This document shows positions 1 to 6,871 of a stretch of DNA of 9,432 bases, piece after piece. Source of the stretch: JBBDWJ01 sp040902925. GTDB lineage: Bacteria > Acidobacteriota > Terriglobia > Bryobacterales > UBA6623. The translations under genes were made by a program, and so were the position numbers. Each line of letters begins with the position of its first letter. The stretch's first letter is position 1. Location: positions 1-9,432 of the forward strand of contig JBBDWJ010000017.1 in the NCBI GenBank assembly GCA_040902925.1, in the 5' to 3' direction. Under the pieces are notes generated by a model. The model worked only from the letters and a program-made list of their open reading frames with translations, did not search any database and was not told where the DNA came from.

Positions 1-217
1 AGTATACGGCAACCCTGCTCTTTTGTCCATCTATTTGTTGGACATTACACTAGCAGAATGCCAGGATACCGGGCGCGCAGCCCTTGCAACGGGGCTTGTC
101 GCGGCAACGGAACCAGCGGATGAGGGGCAATGGCTTCCGGCCGAACCAGCTATCACGAAGCCATGCCGCCGAAGAATTGGGATGACCTGGCCGGCGGTCG
201 GCCGTGGAATCCGGCGC

Positions 218-325
218 TCACGCCACCGTCACCTCAGCCAGCTTGGCGTTTTGCGGCAGCTCGATGTCGGCGGGCGAAAGATAGAGGCGAATCTTCGCCA
301 GATGTCCCCATGCGGCGTGGTGTTC
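218..325 (-). pseudogene. Possible 3' remnant of a decayed minus-strand gene
   Basis: Read on the minus strand, this stretch encodes about 36 residues ending in a natural-looking C-terminus (core IRLYLSPADIELPQNAKLAE, then VTVA and a TGA stop at 220-218). Third codon positions are strongly G or C, as in real genes of this genome. The frame is closed immediately upstream by a TAA at 328-326 and has no usable start, so it cannot be an intact gene. I read it as the tail of a gene whose 5' part was lost or frameshifted. The family is not recognised. It could be a chance open stretch, hence the low confidence. Confidence 0.3.
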
Positions 326-368
326 TTACTGTCGGTGAATTACCCTCGTTTACAGCGGGCGACCGGCC

Positions 369-665
369 ATGACCTGCCCCGAATGCGAAAGGCAGCTACC
401 CGATGGATCGGCGTTTCAGACAGGCGCCGGCCTGGGACCGCCCGATCTGCGCACGCTCGACTGCCCCTACTGCGGAGCGCCCCTGGAACCGCTCCGCTGG
501 CGTCACCTGCTGCTGCTCGCCGTGATTCTAGCCGTCGCCGCCGCGGCCCGCAAGCTGATCGGGCCGCTACTCGACTGGAGGCTCGTCGCTGTCCTCTGCG
601 TTCTAGTCATCGCGCATCACGTTCGAGAGCTGCTGCGCTGGCGAAAAAAGAAGCGGAACGAGTAG
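369..665 (+). CDS. Small zinc-ribbon membrane protein
   Basis: A 98-residue protein with two CxxC knuckles, C3/C6 (MTCPEC) and C32/C35 (CPYCG), the arrangement of a zinc ribbon. Two hydrophobic segments follow (about 46-60 and 72-84), then a basic tail rich in Arg and Lys (WRKKKRNE). The likely arrangement is a cytoplasmic N-terminal metal-binding head anchored in the inner membrane by a helical hairpin. Small proteins of this build are common in bacteria and mostly uncharacterised; the sequence gives no substrate or partner. The ATG at 369 puts the first Cys at residue 3, usual for zinc-ribbon N-termini, but only a weak G-rich stretch precedes it. The gene converges on the PEP-CTERM gene, leaving 48 bases between the two stops. 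Function unknown; coding status fairly likely from the paired CxxC motifs. Confidence 0.65.
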   Translation: MTCPECERQLPDGSAFQTGAGLGPPDLRTLDCPYCGAPLEPLRWRHLLLLAVILAVAAAARKLIGPLLDWRLVAVLCVLVIAHHVRELLRWRKKKRNE

Positions 666-713
666 AAATTCGCGCCCGCGCGATCTGCCCTGGAAGCACA
701 AGCGCGGACGGCC

Positions 714-1478
714 TCAAGCCATGCGGCGCCGGAACGCCAAAGCCAGCGCACAAAGGGCGGCGCCAAGCAGTCCAAACGTTCCCGGCTCGGGAACCGGCTG
801 GGGCGTGATCTCGGTGCCGTCGTAAACCGCGATCAGACCGAACGGGTCCGAGACGTTGCGCGACTCGACCACAGAAGCATCCGCTGAACTCCCCGTTGTG
901 CTCACGGGATTCACTCCGGCGTAGTAAAGCTGCGTCACTCCGACAAACAAGGGGTTCGACGGGTCATCGATAGCATCGTTGGCCGAGAAAAGATCATGGA
1001 AGTTCGCGTAGCTCAGGCCGAACGTGTTCAGGAAGGGATTGAAAAGGCTGTCGGCCAAACCGGCGTTTCCGGTATTCGTCCCGGCAGCGAGGTACACGCC
1101 GCCACCGCCGTTGACGAAATCGACCAGATCCGAGGTATTCGCCGAATGGAGGGATTGAGACATAAAGATGGCGTCAAACCCGGTCGGATCAAACGCCCCG
1201 GTGGACGTTGTAAGGCTAAACCCGGCGCCAGTCAATGTGGTTGACAGACTGGATTCGGTCAATCCGAAATTGGCGCTGTAGATCAAAATGTTGCCGCCAG
1301 ATCCGGCGAGGAACGTCGCCAAATTCACCGCGAAGTTCGCAGCGTTCGAGCCGCCCGCGTTGGTGAATCCCCCGTTAGAGAGGGTCCATTCGTCACTGTT
1401 GATGACAATCCTGCCCGCACTCAGCGGAACGGCGAAAATCGTCAGCAGGCCAATGAGGCATCGGAGTTTGGAACGCAT
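714..1478 (-). CDS. PEP-CTERM sorting-domain surface protein
   Basis: A 254-residue exported protein. It opens with a signal peptide (MRSKLRCLIGLLTIFAVPLSAG). It closes with a textbook PEP-CTERM signal: the VPEPGT motif, a hydrophobic helix (FGLLGAALCALALAF) and a basic RRR cluster. In the known pathway such a tail is recognised by an exosortase, which cleaves and releases or anchors the protein at the envelope; no exosortase gene lies in this window. The mature part is rich in Gly, Ser, Asn and Thr. It contains a hydrophobic strand then an Asp/Phe loop (GFDAIFMSQS), then LVDFVNGGGGVYLAAG, resembling the Rossmann-like core of ThuA/GATase-like secreted domains; this is inference, and no catalytic Cys-His-Glu triad is evident. 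The start at 1478 is chosen over the longer frame to 1577 because TGGAGG lies six bases upstream and the signal peptide begins there. Transcription is probably from a perfect TATAAT about 65 bases upstream. Confidence 0.88.
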   Translation of the reverse strand: MRSKLRCLIGLLTIFAVPLSAGRIVINSDEWTLSNGGFTNAGGSNAANFAVNLATFLAGSGGNILIYSANFGLTESSLSTTLTGAGFSLTTSTGAFDPTGFDAIFMSQSLHSANTSDLVDFVNGGGGVYLAAGTNTGNAGLADSLFNPFLNTFGLSYANFHDLFSANDAIDDPSNPLFVGVTQLYYAGVNPVSTTGSSADASVVESRNVSDPFGLIAVYDGTEITPQPVPEPGTFGLLGAALCALALAFRRRMA

Positions 1479-1484
1479 ACATGT

Positions 1485-1490
1485 CCTCCA
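1485..1490 (-). promoter_or_regulatory. Ribosome binding site of the PEP-CTERM gene
   Basis: The minus strand reads TGGAGG, then six bases, then the ATG at 1478-1476. This is the strongest Shine-Dalgarno match among the minus-strand genes here. It decides the start against the frame extending to 1577, whose extra 33 residues are Arg-rich and unlike a signal peptide. Confidence 0.75.
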
Positions 1491-1493
1491 GTA

Positions 1494-1515
1494 GCGCCGC
1501 CGAATGCGGCTGCGC
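1494..1515 (-). promoter_or_regulatory. 5'-UTR hairpin just upstream of the PEP-CTERM ribosome binding site
   Basis: On the minus strand GCGC-A-GCCG, loop CATT, CGGC-G-GCGC forms eight GC pairs with one A/G mismatch. The stem ends three bases before the TGGAGG ribosome binding site and lies downstream of the TATAAT box, so it should be present in the mRNA leader. It could stabilise the 5' end or tune translation. The structure is seen in sequence; the role is inference. Confidence 0.4.
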
Positions 1516-1542
1516 CGTGATGTGTCGGTGTCAACGCCCGCC

Positions 1543-1548
1543 ATTATA
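1543..1548 (-). promoter_or_regulatory. Candidate -10 box for the PEP-CTERM gene
   Basis: The minus strand carries a perfect TATAAT preceded by GGG, about 65 bases upstream of the ATG. No good TTGACA lies 16-18 bases upstream (GCTGAG at the 17-base spacing), so if this is a promoter it either depends on an activator or tolerates a poor -35. The expected leader would be about 58 bases and include the hairpin at 1494-1515. Confidence 0.4.
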
Positions 1549-1578
1549 CCCTCGTCACACCCTCGCTCAGCAGTCATC

Positions 1579-1782
1579 GAGCCGTACTAGGGCATTTTTC
1601 TTCCCTGCATACTCCGGCCACCTCAGACACGGGCCGCCTGCGCCAGTTAGATAGGGAATCAATTCGCTCAGTCTGACGGCCCGTCAACAGGTGTCAATAG
1701 AGCCGATGTTCACGCACGCAATGAGCACCCGCACCCTCCTTTCCTTGGTAGCATGGTCCGGTTTGAGTAGGCGAGCCGGACT
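1579..1782. other. Intergenic stretch between PEP-CTERM and sulfatase-like genes
   Basis: No open frame with coding character is visible. It holds an odd palindrome TGACGG-C-CCGTCA at 1674-1686. It also holds a 6-bp hairpin (GTCCGG/CCGGAC, 1756-1761 and 1776-1781, 14-base loop) directly after the sulfatase-like stop. The hairpin has no following T tract on the minus strand, so it is only a weak terminator candidate. Confidence 0.4.
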
Positions 1783-4197
1783 TCACTGGATATAGCCCAG
1801 ACTCCGCAGCTTCTGAATCTCTTCCGAGCTCATCCCTTCCGTAGCGGCGTCATCGGAAAGCTTGGCGTCCTCTACCATCCGGCGCCACCAGGCCAACTCG
1901 GTTTTGAGGGCCTCCACGCGGTCGGCGCTTTCGGCGGCGAGATCCTTCGTGTCGAGCGGGTCGGCGGCGTGGTGGAAGAGTTCGAATTCCGGCTTGGTCA
2001 CCGTCTGAACGTTCTGGATCAGCTTCCAGCCGTCGAACACAATCGCGTAGGACTCATCATCCAGGTCAGCGTCCTTCCCCTGTTTCTTGCGCTTGTGCTC
2101 CTCGAGCACGGCGGGTCTCGTCTCCCAACCCAGGTCCGCCGCGGCCTGCTTCGCGGCATCGCCTTCCTTATCGCGGTAGGCCGCAATCAGAGGCAGCAGC
2201 GTCTGGCCCTGCGCCTCTTTGGGAATCGCCAAGCCGCTCACGTCGAGAAGCGTCGGCATCAGATCGATGCTGCGGGTCGTCTCGGGCACGCGGACGCCGG
2301 CGGGAATCGCACCGGGGCGGTACAGGATTAGCGGCACATCGGAGAGCTCGCCATACGCCGCATGGCCATGCCCCATCTTGCCGTGATCGTGGAGTTCCTC
2401 GCCGTGATCGGTGATGACGGCGATCATCGTCTGCCGCTCCAGGCCAAGCGCGCGCAGGCGCTCCAGCAGGCGGCCGATCTCGGCATCCATCCCCCGGATC
2501 GAGCCGTCATACCAGCCCTTCTCGTATTCCATCCAATCCGTTAGGGTAACGCCGGCCTGCTTCAGGTCCTCCGGAAACGGCAGGTGATTGAACTGGCGTT
2601 CGTGCCCGTTTTTTTTGGCTGCCGCTAGCGCTTCCTCGCGCTGCTTCTCGTGTTGTTCTTTGCCCGCTGCGTCGGACCATAGCGTGTTGTAGGGAGGCCG
2701 CGGCTCGAAATTGCTGTGCGGGTCGAGGATGTGCAGGTACAGGAAGAACGGCGAGTCCTTGTGATGCTCGATAAATTCCACTGCTTGGTCGACAACCGGG
2801 CGCGCGGTCTTGCTCCCCGCCCTACCCGCAAAGGAGCCCGGTTCGTTAACCTGCTCGAAACCCTGGTGCAGGTTCGTGATCCGGCCAACGAAGACATTCG
2901 AAGCCAAACTGGCAGTTACATAGCCGGCGGCGCGGTAGATTTCGGCGAGCGTCGTCGCGGACGACGGAAGCCGGTCGGGAATGTCATGAACGCCATGGGA
3001 AGCGGGATAGAGCGAGGTCAGAATGGACGGCGTTGCAACTTTGGTCCAGGATGCCTGCGAGATGTTGTCGAGAAACAATGCGCCTTCCGCGGCCATGCGC
3101 GTCAGGTTAGGCGCCGTCTCGCGCCCGTAGCCATAGACGTCGAGGTGATCCTTACGCAGAGTATCGAGCAGCAGCAGGATCACGTACCGCGGCGGCTCAA
3201 CGCCGCCCAGCGCCACGGACGCAGGCTCGGGGGCGGCGGGTTTGGCGTCGCGGACACGAATCGCCGGCGAACCCCAGAACCCGATGCGGCGTTCCGCGTC
3301 GACACCGAGAGAGAATCGCAGCTTGCGCGGGCCCGTGAAGTTTGTCAGGTCGAGAGCAGCCTGTTCCCACTGCTGGGGTGTGGTCACGGTGCGCTCGAGC
3401 AGCGGCCTGGGCTCAGCTCCGGTGACGTCGTCGATACGAAACGTCATCGGTGCCTCTTCCACGGTGCCGACGTGCAGGTCGAACCAGGCATTCGGCGGGA
3501 TGTCAACGTCAAGGGTGAAGGTCTCGGGCGAGCGCGACACGATCGTTTCCCGAAAAACTTCACTCAGGCCCTGCCAGCCAACGCCCGACGGGATAGAAGC
3601 GCGGTTCTCGCGCTGTGAAACCATCTGGATGGAATCGATCTCGAAGGTCTGCCCCGCCTTTTCGACCGGGCGTAGCAAGATCGTCGAAGCAGCCCCAAGT
3701 ACGACGACCCTGGACAGGGAGAGAGTCACGGTCTGAGCTTGCTCGGCTCCAAGGCGGCCCTCCATCAGCCAATCGAAGTTGCTGACTAGCGCCAGCTTTT
3801 CAAAGTCAGGCTTCTCTGAGCCGGCCAGGTGGGCGCGGATCTCGACTTCCTCCGAGGCCTTTCCCGTGACGACAAGCGAGTGAAACAGGTCGGAAGTGTC
3901 CGCCGTCTCGAGCCGGGTTGCATAGATGATGGGGAAGTCGGCCGTCGCGCGGCCAGTCAGCTTGCCGTTGACGACTTTGAGGTCGGCAACGCCGCGGCCC
4001 ACTTTCCAGCCGAATAGCGGGTCGCCACCCTCGAGAGCCGCAAAGTCCCAGAGCGCCCGAGGCTTGGGGTCCGGCGTTGCCGGAGAGCCCTCGACCGACG
4101 CCGGTTGAAAGACATCGACCAGGCGCACCACGGGCGGCGCGTCAGCTCCGCAGCCCATCCAAACCAATGGAAGCAAAACCAATGCCAGCTTTTTCAT
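1783..4197 (-). CDS. Sulfatase-like (alkaline phosphatase superfamily) secreted protein, Thr at the nucleophile position
   Basis: An 804-residue exported protein. The N-terminus MKKLALVLLPLVWMGC is a short signal peptide ending in a possible lipobox Cys16, though Trp at -3 is atypical. Residues about 50-315 look like two beta-rich, possibly carbohydrate-binding domains. The catalytic domain (about 335-660) has the superfamily landmarks: metal ligand D345 in LLDTLR, GYGRETAPNLTRMAAEG, LTSLYPASHG, D492/H494 in LDPHSNF, and D597/H598 in ITDHGEELHDHG followed by KMGHGH. The C-terminus LRSLGYIQ is typical of this subfamily. The formylglycine motif C/S-x-P-x-R is absent: counting back nine residues from the LTS threonine puts T385 at the nucleophile site, as in phosphoethanolamine and phosphoglycerol transferases, so sulfate-ester hydrolysis is doubtful. 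The start at 4197 is chosen for its signal peptide and an AGG eight bases upstream; the longer frame to 4302 runs into a repeat-like element. Substrate unknown. Confidence 0.88.
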   Translation of the reverse strand: MKKLALVLLPLVWMGCGADAPPVVRLVDVFQPASVEGSPATPDPKPRALWDFAALEGGDPLFGWKVGRGVADLKVVNGKLTGRATADFPIIYATRLETADTSDLFHSLVVTGKASEEVEIRAHLAGSEKPDFEKLALVSNFDWLMEGRLGAEQAQTVTLSLSRVVVLGAASTILLRPVEKAGQTFEIDSIQMVSQRENRASIPSGVGWQGLSEVFRETIVSRSPETFTLDVDIPPNAWFDLHVGTVEEAPMTFRIDDVTGAEPRPLLERTVTTPQQWEQAALDLTNFTGPRKLRFSLGVDAERRIGFWGSPAIRVRDAKPAAPEPASVALGGVEPPRYVILLLLDTLRKDHLDVYGYGRETAPNLTRMAAEGALFLDNISQASWTKVATPSILTSLYPASHGVHDIPDRLPSSATTLAEIYRAAGYVTASLASNVFVGRITNLHQGFEQVNEPGSFAGRAGSKTARPVVDQAVEFIEHHKDSPFFLYLHILDPHSNFEPRPPYNTLWSDAAGKEQHEKQREEALAAAKKNGHERQFNHLPFPEDLKQAGVTLTDWMEYEKGWYDGSIRGMDAEIGRLLERLRALGLERQTMIAVITDHGEELHDHGKMGHGHAAYGELSDVPLILYRPGAIPAGVRVPETTRSIDLMPTLLDVSGLAIPKEAQGQTLLPLIAAYRDKEGDAAKQAAADLGWETRPAVLEEHKRKKQGKDADLDDESYAIVFDGWKLIQNVQTVTKPEFELFHHAADPLDTKDLAAESADRVEALKTELAWWRRMVEDAKLSDDAATEGMSSEEIQKLRSLGYIQ

Positions 4198-4210
4198 CAG
4201 TCGTACCTGC

Positions 4211-4226
4211 CGTGTAGGCGTGTAGG
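4211..4226. repeat. Tandem 8-mer direct repeat in the sulfatase-like leader
   Basis: CGTGTAGG occurs twice in immediate succession (4211-4218 and 4219-4226), 14 bases upstream of the start codon and next to the expected transcription start of the candidate promoter at 4229-4258. The position would suit a regulator binding two adjacent half-sites. The repeat is seen directly; a regulatory role is speculative. Confidence 0.35.
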
Positions 4227-4228
4227 GA

Positions 4229-4258
4229 AGTCTATTGCGTCCGGCGTACGGAATGCAA
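4229..4258 (-). promoter_or_regulatory. Candidate promoter of the sulfatase-like gene
   Basis: On the minus strand TTGCAT (4258-4253), an 18-base spacer and TAGACT (4234-4229) give a moderate sigma70-like match (3/6 and 4/6) about 32 bases upstream of the start codon. This would give the gene its own transcription apart from the kinase. Such matches also occur by chance. Confidence 0.25.
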
Positions 4259-4290
4259 TGGGCATTCTCGCAGTCGAGGAGGTAGCCGGC

Positions 4291-4370
4291 GGGGGCAGCC
4301 ACCAGGTTTTGTTGCCAAATTCCGAAGCACCGGCCCTAAACAAGCATGCGAAAAGCGGGTGACTTCCATG
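4291..4370. repeat. Probable decayed copy of the 80-bp inverted-repeat element
   Basis: The first 20 bases (4291-4310) match the left end of the element at 7950-8029 at 18 of 20 positions. At exactly the offset expected for an 80-bp element, AAAA (4351-4354) and GGTGACT (4358-4364) match the other end in register, though the last bases are degraded. The interior shows no clear similarity. It lies in the kinase/sulfatase intergenic gap and overlaps the rejected N-terminal extension of the sulfatase-like frame, which supports the later start. The left-end similarity is solid; homology of the whole unit is inference. Confidence 0.5.
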
Positions 4371-4415
4371 ACGTACGCCCGAGCACTCGACCCAGACATC
4401 TCAGGATTACTGGGG

Positions 4416-4440
4416 CGAAGTGTCGCCTGGCCTCACTTCG
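4416..4440 (-). terminator. Hairpin after the kinase gene
   Basis: CGAAGTG (4416-4422) and CACTTCG (4434-4440) form a perfect 7-bp stem with an 11-base loop, beginning 13 bases beyond the kinase stop on the minus strand. No T run follows, so it is a weak intrinsic terminator at best; it may protect the mRNA 3' end. Confidence 0.35.
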
Positions 4441-4452
4441 TTTGCGACGATT

Positions 4453-6828
4453 TCACTGCTCCTCATCCCCGAACTCGCGCTGGTTGTCCTCCCAGGTCTT
4501 TTTCAGGGAGGCGAGGAATTGGGCGACGGCGGGGTCGTTGCGGACAGGGTCGAGCATCTGGTCGCGAGCCATCATGGGGTATTGGGGCCAACCGGCATCA
4601 ATCGTGATTTGCAACCAACGGAGGGCTCGGGGGGCATCGCCCAAGCGCGCGCGGACCTGGGCGATGCCATAAGAAGTGTGATGGAAGGGCTGGGTTCGGG
4701 GAGCCTTTTCTGCTTCGATTTCCACGGCTGCAATCTCCGTGGCGGCGGCGGCGAACTTTTCCTGGAGCGCGTAAAGCTGGGCGCGGTGGACGCGGGGCAT
4801 CAGATTGGTCATTCGCGGTAATGAAGAGACGGGAATGGCGGCATTCTCCTTCTCGACCAGCGGCGCCGCTTCATTCACCATCCCTTTGATGAGGTAGTAT
4901 TCGACGCTCGGGGAGCGGCGGAACAACTTCTGTTCGGCGGCCGCACCTTCGTCCGCAAGCAGGCACGCGTAGTACATGCCAACGAGGCCGTCCTTGTAGT
5001 ATTCGTTGTCCGGGTCCGCGAGCAGAGCGGCGTTCTTGTGCTTCACTGCCAAAGCTTCCAGTCCGATGTGCCAATAGTAATAAGCAAGGTCGTTGTGGCC
5101 CGCGTTGGGATCCAACCGCAGGGCGGCGCGCGCTTCGAGGATTGCCCGGCGGAGATCCCAGTTACCGTAGCGGCTATAAAGTATGACGCTGCGGGCGACG
5201 TGGATTTGCGCGATGCCGGGGTCGAGTGTCTCGGCTTCCGTGAGTTGTTCTGTGGCGAGGTCGATGAATGCAGGATCGTCGTTTATGAAGACGCCGTATA
5301 CGGCATACGCGTAGCCAAGTAGCGCGCGGGCCAAAGCGTAGTTTGGATCCAGCCCAACTGCCTTCTTCAGTAACTCGATGGCCAGTGGAACCTCACTGCG
5401 AGGTCCCACCCGATTGCCGAGATGATACAGGGCTTTGCTGTAAAGCTCGAACGCCTGAGGATTGGCCGTGGAATGCTTCTCGAAATCGCGGCGCTGGCCG
5501 GCGTCGAGCTTGAGGCTGAGTTGGCCGGCGACCTGACGGGCGATCTCATCCTGCACGGTGAACACGTCCCCGGAACGCGTATCGAAGCTCTGGGCCCAGA
5601 TGGTTTCGCCGGTTGTGGTCCTGAGTAGCTGGACGCTGACACGGATGAGGTCTCCGGATTGCTGCAGGCTGCCCGCCAGAACGGCCTCGGCATTGAGCTG
5701 GCGGGCGGCTTCGAGTGGATCGCTGTCCTCCGTGGCATATTTGCGAATGGCGCTCGTTGGCCGGACCTGCAACTGGCCAGTCTGGCTGATTTTCGTGATG
5801 AGCGCGTCGGCGATTCCCAAGCCCAGGAAGCTGTCGGTAGAGTCCTGCGAGAGCAGTCTCAACGGAAGGATGACGATGGAATCGATGGACTGCCGAGGAA
5901 CGAGAGCGCGCCAGGTGAACAAACCCGCCACCGCCAGGATCAACACGGCAGCCAGCAGGTAGGGCCACCGGAAACGCTTCCCGGGCGCGGGCATGTCTTG
6001 CCCCTTCGGGGCCTGCCATGTCGGGGTTTGACGCGGACCGGCTGCGCCGCGGAGATCGACAATCAGGTCCGCGGCGTGCTGATAGCGTTCCTCCGGGGAC
6101 TTCGCCAGCGCCTTGGCGACGATGCGGTCGAGCTCCAGCGGCACGCCGGCGCGTATCGCCGTGAGCGGCTCGTGCTGCTCGTGGATGATCGCATGAACGA
6201 CCGCCGCCTCCCGCTCTCCCTCAAACGGCGTCTTACCGGCCAGCATTTCGTAGAGCACGACACCGAGCGACCAGATGTCGGTGCGCCGGTCCGTCGCCTG
6301 CCGCTGCGCCTGTTCCGGCGACATGTAGGCGGGAGTGCCGACTGAGGCTCCGGTCTTGGTTAAGCGTGTGCGGTCGCCGATCTGGGCGAGGCCGAAATCC
6401 ATGATCTTGACCTGGCCTTGCGCCGTGAGCATCAGGTTGGCGGGCTTGATGTCGCGGTGAACGATTCCTTTGTCATGCGCGGCCTGCAGACCGGTGCAGG
6501 CCTGCGCGGCGATGTGGAGGGCTTCGTCCAACGGCAGCGGGCGGACATCGATCCTGTCTTTGACGCTGGGCCCCTCGATGAGCTCCATGGCGATGAAGCC
6601 GTGCTCTTCATCGATCTCGTGGACGGTGCAGATATTCGGGTGATTGAGTGAGGCCGCGGCCTGGGCTTCGCGCAGGAACCGCTCACGGTCCTCGGTGGCA
6701 TGCGAAGGAAGGAATTTTAACGCGACGGCGCGTTTCAGCTTGACGTCTTCGGCCTTGTAGACAATACCCATCCCGCCCTCGCCGAGCTTCGAAAGGATGC
6801 GGTAATGGGAAACGGTCTGGCCGATCAT
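4453..6828 (-). CDS. Membrane-anchored serine/threonine protein kinase with TolB-like and TPR sensor region
   Basis: A 791-residue Hanks-type kinase. The kinase domain (about 9-260) is complete: glycine loop G16-E-G-G-M-G21, lysine K38 in VALKFL, partner E54 in FLREAQ, catalytic HRDIKPAN (D126, N131), DFG at 144-146, and GTPAYMSPEQ (164-173). All residues needed for phosphotransfer are present, so it should be active. A proline-rich linker leads to one transmembrane helix (about 289-306). Residues 315-440 match the TolB_N/FlgO-like region seen in cyclase and kinase fusions (IVILPLRLLSQDSTDSFLGL, GIADALITKIS). From about 455 to 700 there are degenerate TPRs (for example AIELLKKAVGLDPNYALARA and ARAALRLDPNAGHNDLAYYY). 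This part should face the periplasm and bind partners, with the kinase in the cytoplasm. The start is set by the usual family N-terminus MIGQTVSHYRI, although no good ribosome binding site precedes it. Target unknown. Confidence 0.95.
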   Translation of the reverse strand: MIGQTVSHYRILSKLGEGGMGIVYKAEDVKLKRAVALKFLPSHATEDRERFLREAQAAASLNHPNICTVHEIDEEHGFIAMELIEGPSVKDRIDVRPLPLDEALHIAAQACTGLQAAHDKGIVHRDIKPANLMLTAQGQVKIMDFGLAQIGDRTRLTKTGASVGTPAYMSPEQAQRQATDRRTDIWSLGVVLYEMLAGKTPFEGEREAAVVHAIIHEQHEPLTAIRAGVPLELDRIVAKALAKSPEERYQHAADLIVDLRGAAGPRQTPTWQAPKGQDMPAPGKRFRWPYLLAAVLILAVAGLFTWRALVPRQSIDSIVILPLRLLSQDSTDSFLGLGIADALITKISQTGQLQVRPTSAIRKYATEDSDPLEAARQLNAEAVLAGSLQQSGDLIRVSVQLLRTTTGETIWAQSFDTRSGDVFTVQDEIARQVAGQLSLKLDAGQRRDFEKHSTANPQAFELYSKALYHLGNRVGPRSEVPLAIELLKKAVGLDPNYALARALLGYAYAVYGVFINDDPAFIDLATEQLTEAETLDPGIAQIHVARSVILYSRYGNWDLRRAILEARAALRLDPNAGHNDLAYYYWHIGLEALAVKHKNAALLADPDNEYYKDGLVGMYYACLLADEGAAAEQKLFRRSPSVEYYLIKGMVNEAAPLVEKENAAIPVSSLPRMTNLMPRVHRAQLYALQEKFAAAATEIAAVEIEAEKAPRTQPFHHTSYGIAQVRARLGDAPRALRWLQITIDAGWPQYPMMARDQMLDPVRNDPAVAQFLASLKKTWEDNQREFGDEEQ

Positions 6829-6854
6829 GCCCCAACCACAGTAGTCTGAGGGCC

Positions 6855-6860
6855 ACTATA
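6855..6860 (-). promoter_or_regulatory. Weak candidate -10 box for the kinase gene
   Basis: TATAGT on the minus strand lies 26 bases upstream of the kinase ATG. The 17-base-spaced -35 position reads CAGCGC, a poor match. It falls beside the permease remnant, so if real, the kinase promoter borders decayed coding sequence. Confidence 0.2.
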
Positions 6861-6871
6861 CTGCCGGCGCC

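Noticed and set aside
24..44. TGTCCA/TGGACA inverted repeat near the left edge
   Set aside because: The six-base arms with a nine-base spacer are expected by chance, and there is no adjacent gene start.
130..372. 80-codon plus-strand frame with GAGGGG near its ATG and an ATGA overlap with the zinc-ribbon gene
   Set aside because: The overlap and a ribosome-binding-like stretch are suggestive, but the second half uses codons such as AGA and TTA that are unusual here, and the protein shows no domain or sensible fold. The minus strand has better coding character over 218-300.
671..682. CGCGC-CC-GCGCG as a bidirectional terminator between convergent genes
   Set aside because: The two-base loop is too tight for the full stem, and no T tract follows on either strand.
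23..808. Long plus-strand frame of 261 codons
   Set aside because: It is Arg-rich, of random composition, and overlaps both the zinc-ribbon gene and the end of the PEP-CTERM gene in other frames. It is a GC-rich shadow.
2716..3618. Plus-strand frame of 300 codons opposite the sulfatase-like gene
   Set aside because: It lies entirely antisense to a well supported gene, has an Arg/Gly-rich antisense-type composition and no motif.
4198..4302. N-terminal extension of the sulfatase-like frame
   Set aside because: The 35 extra residues bury the signal peptide and overlap the decayed 80-bp element. The internal ATG at 4197 gives a proper exported N-terminus.
5659..6345. Plus-strand frame of 228 codons opposite the kinase
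   Set aside because: It is antisense to the conserved kinase domain, with typical shadow composition.
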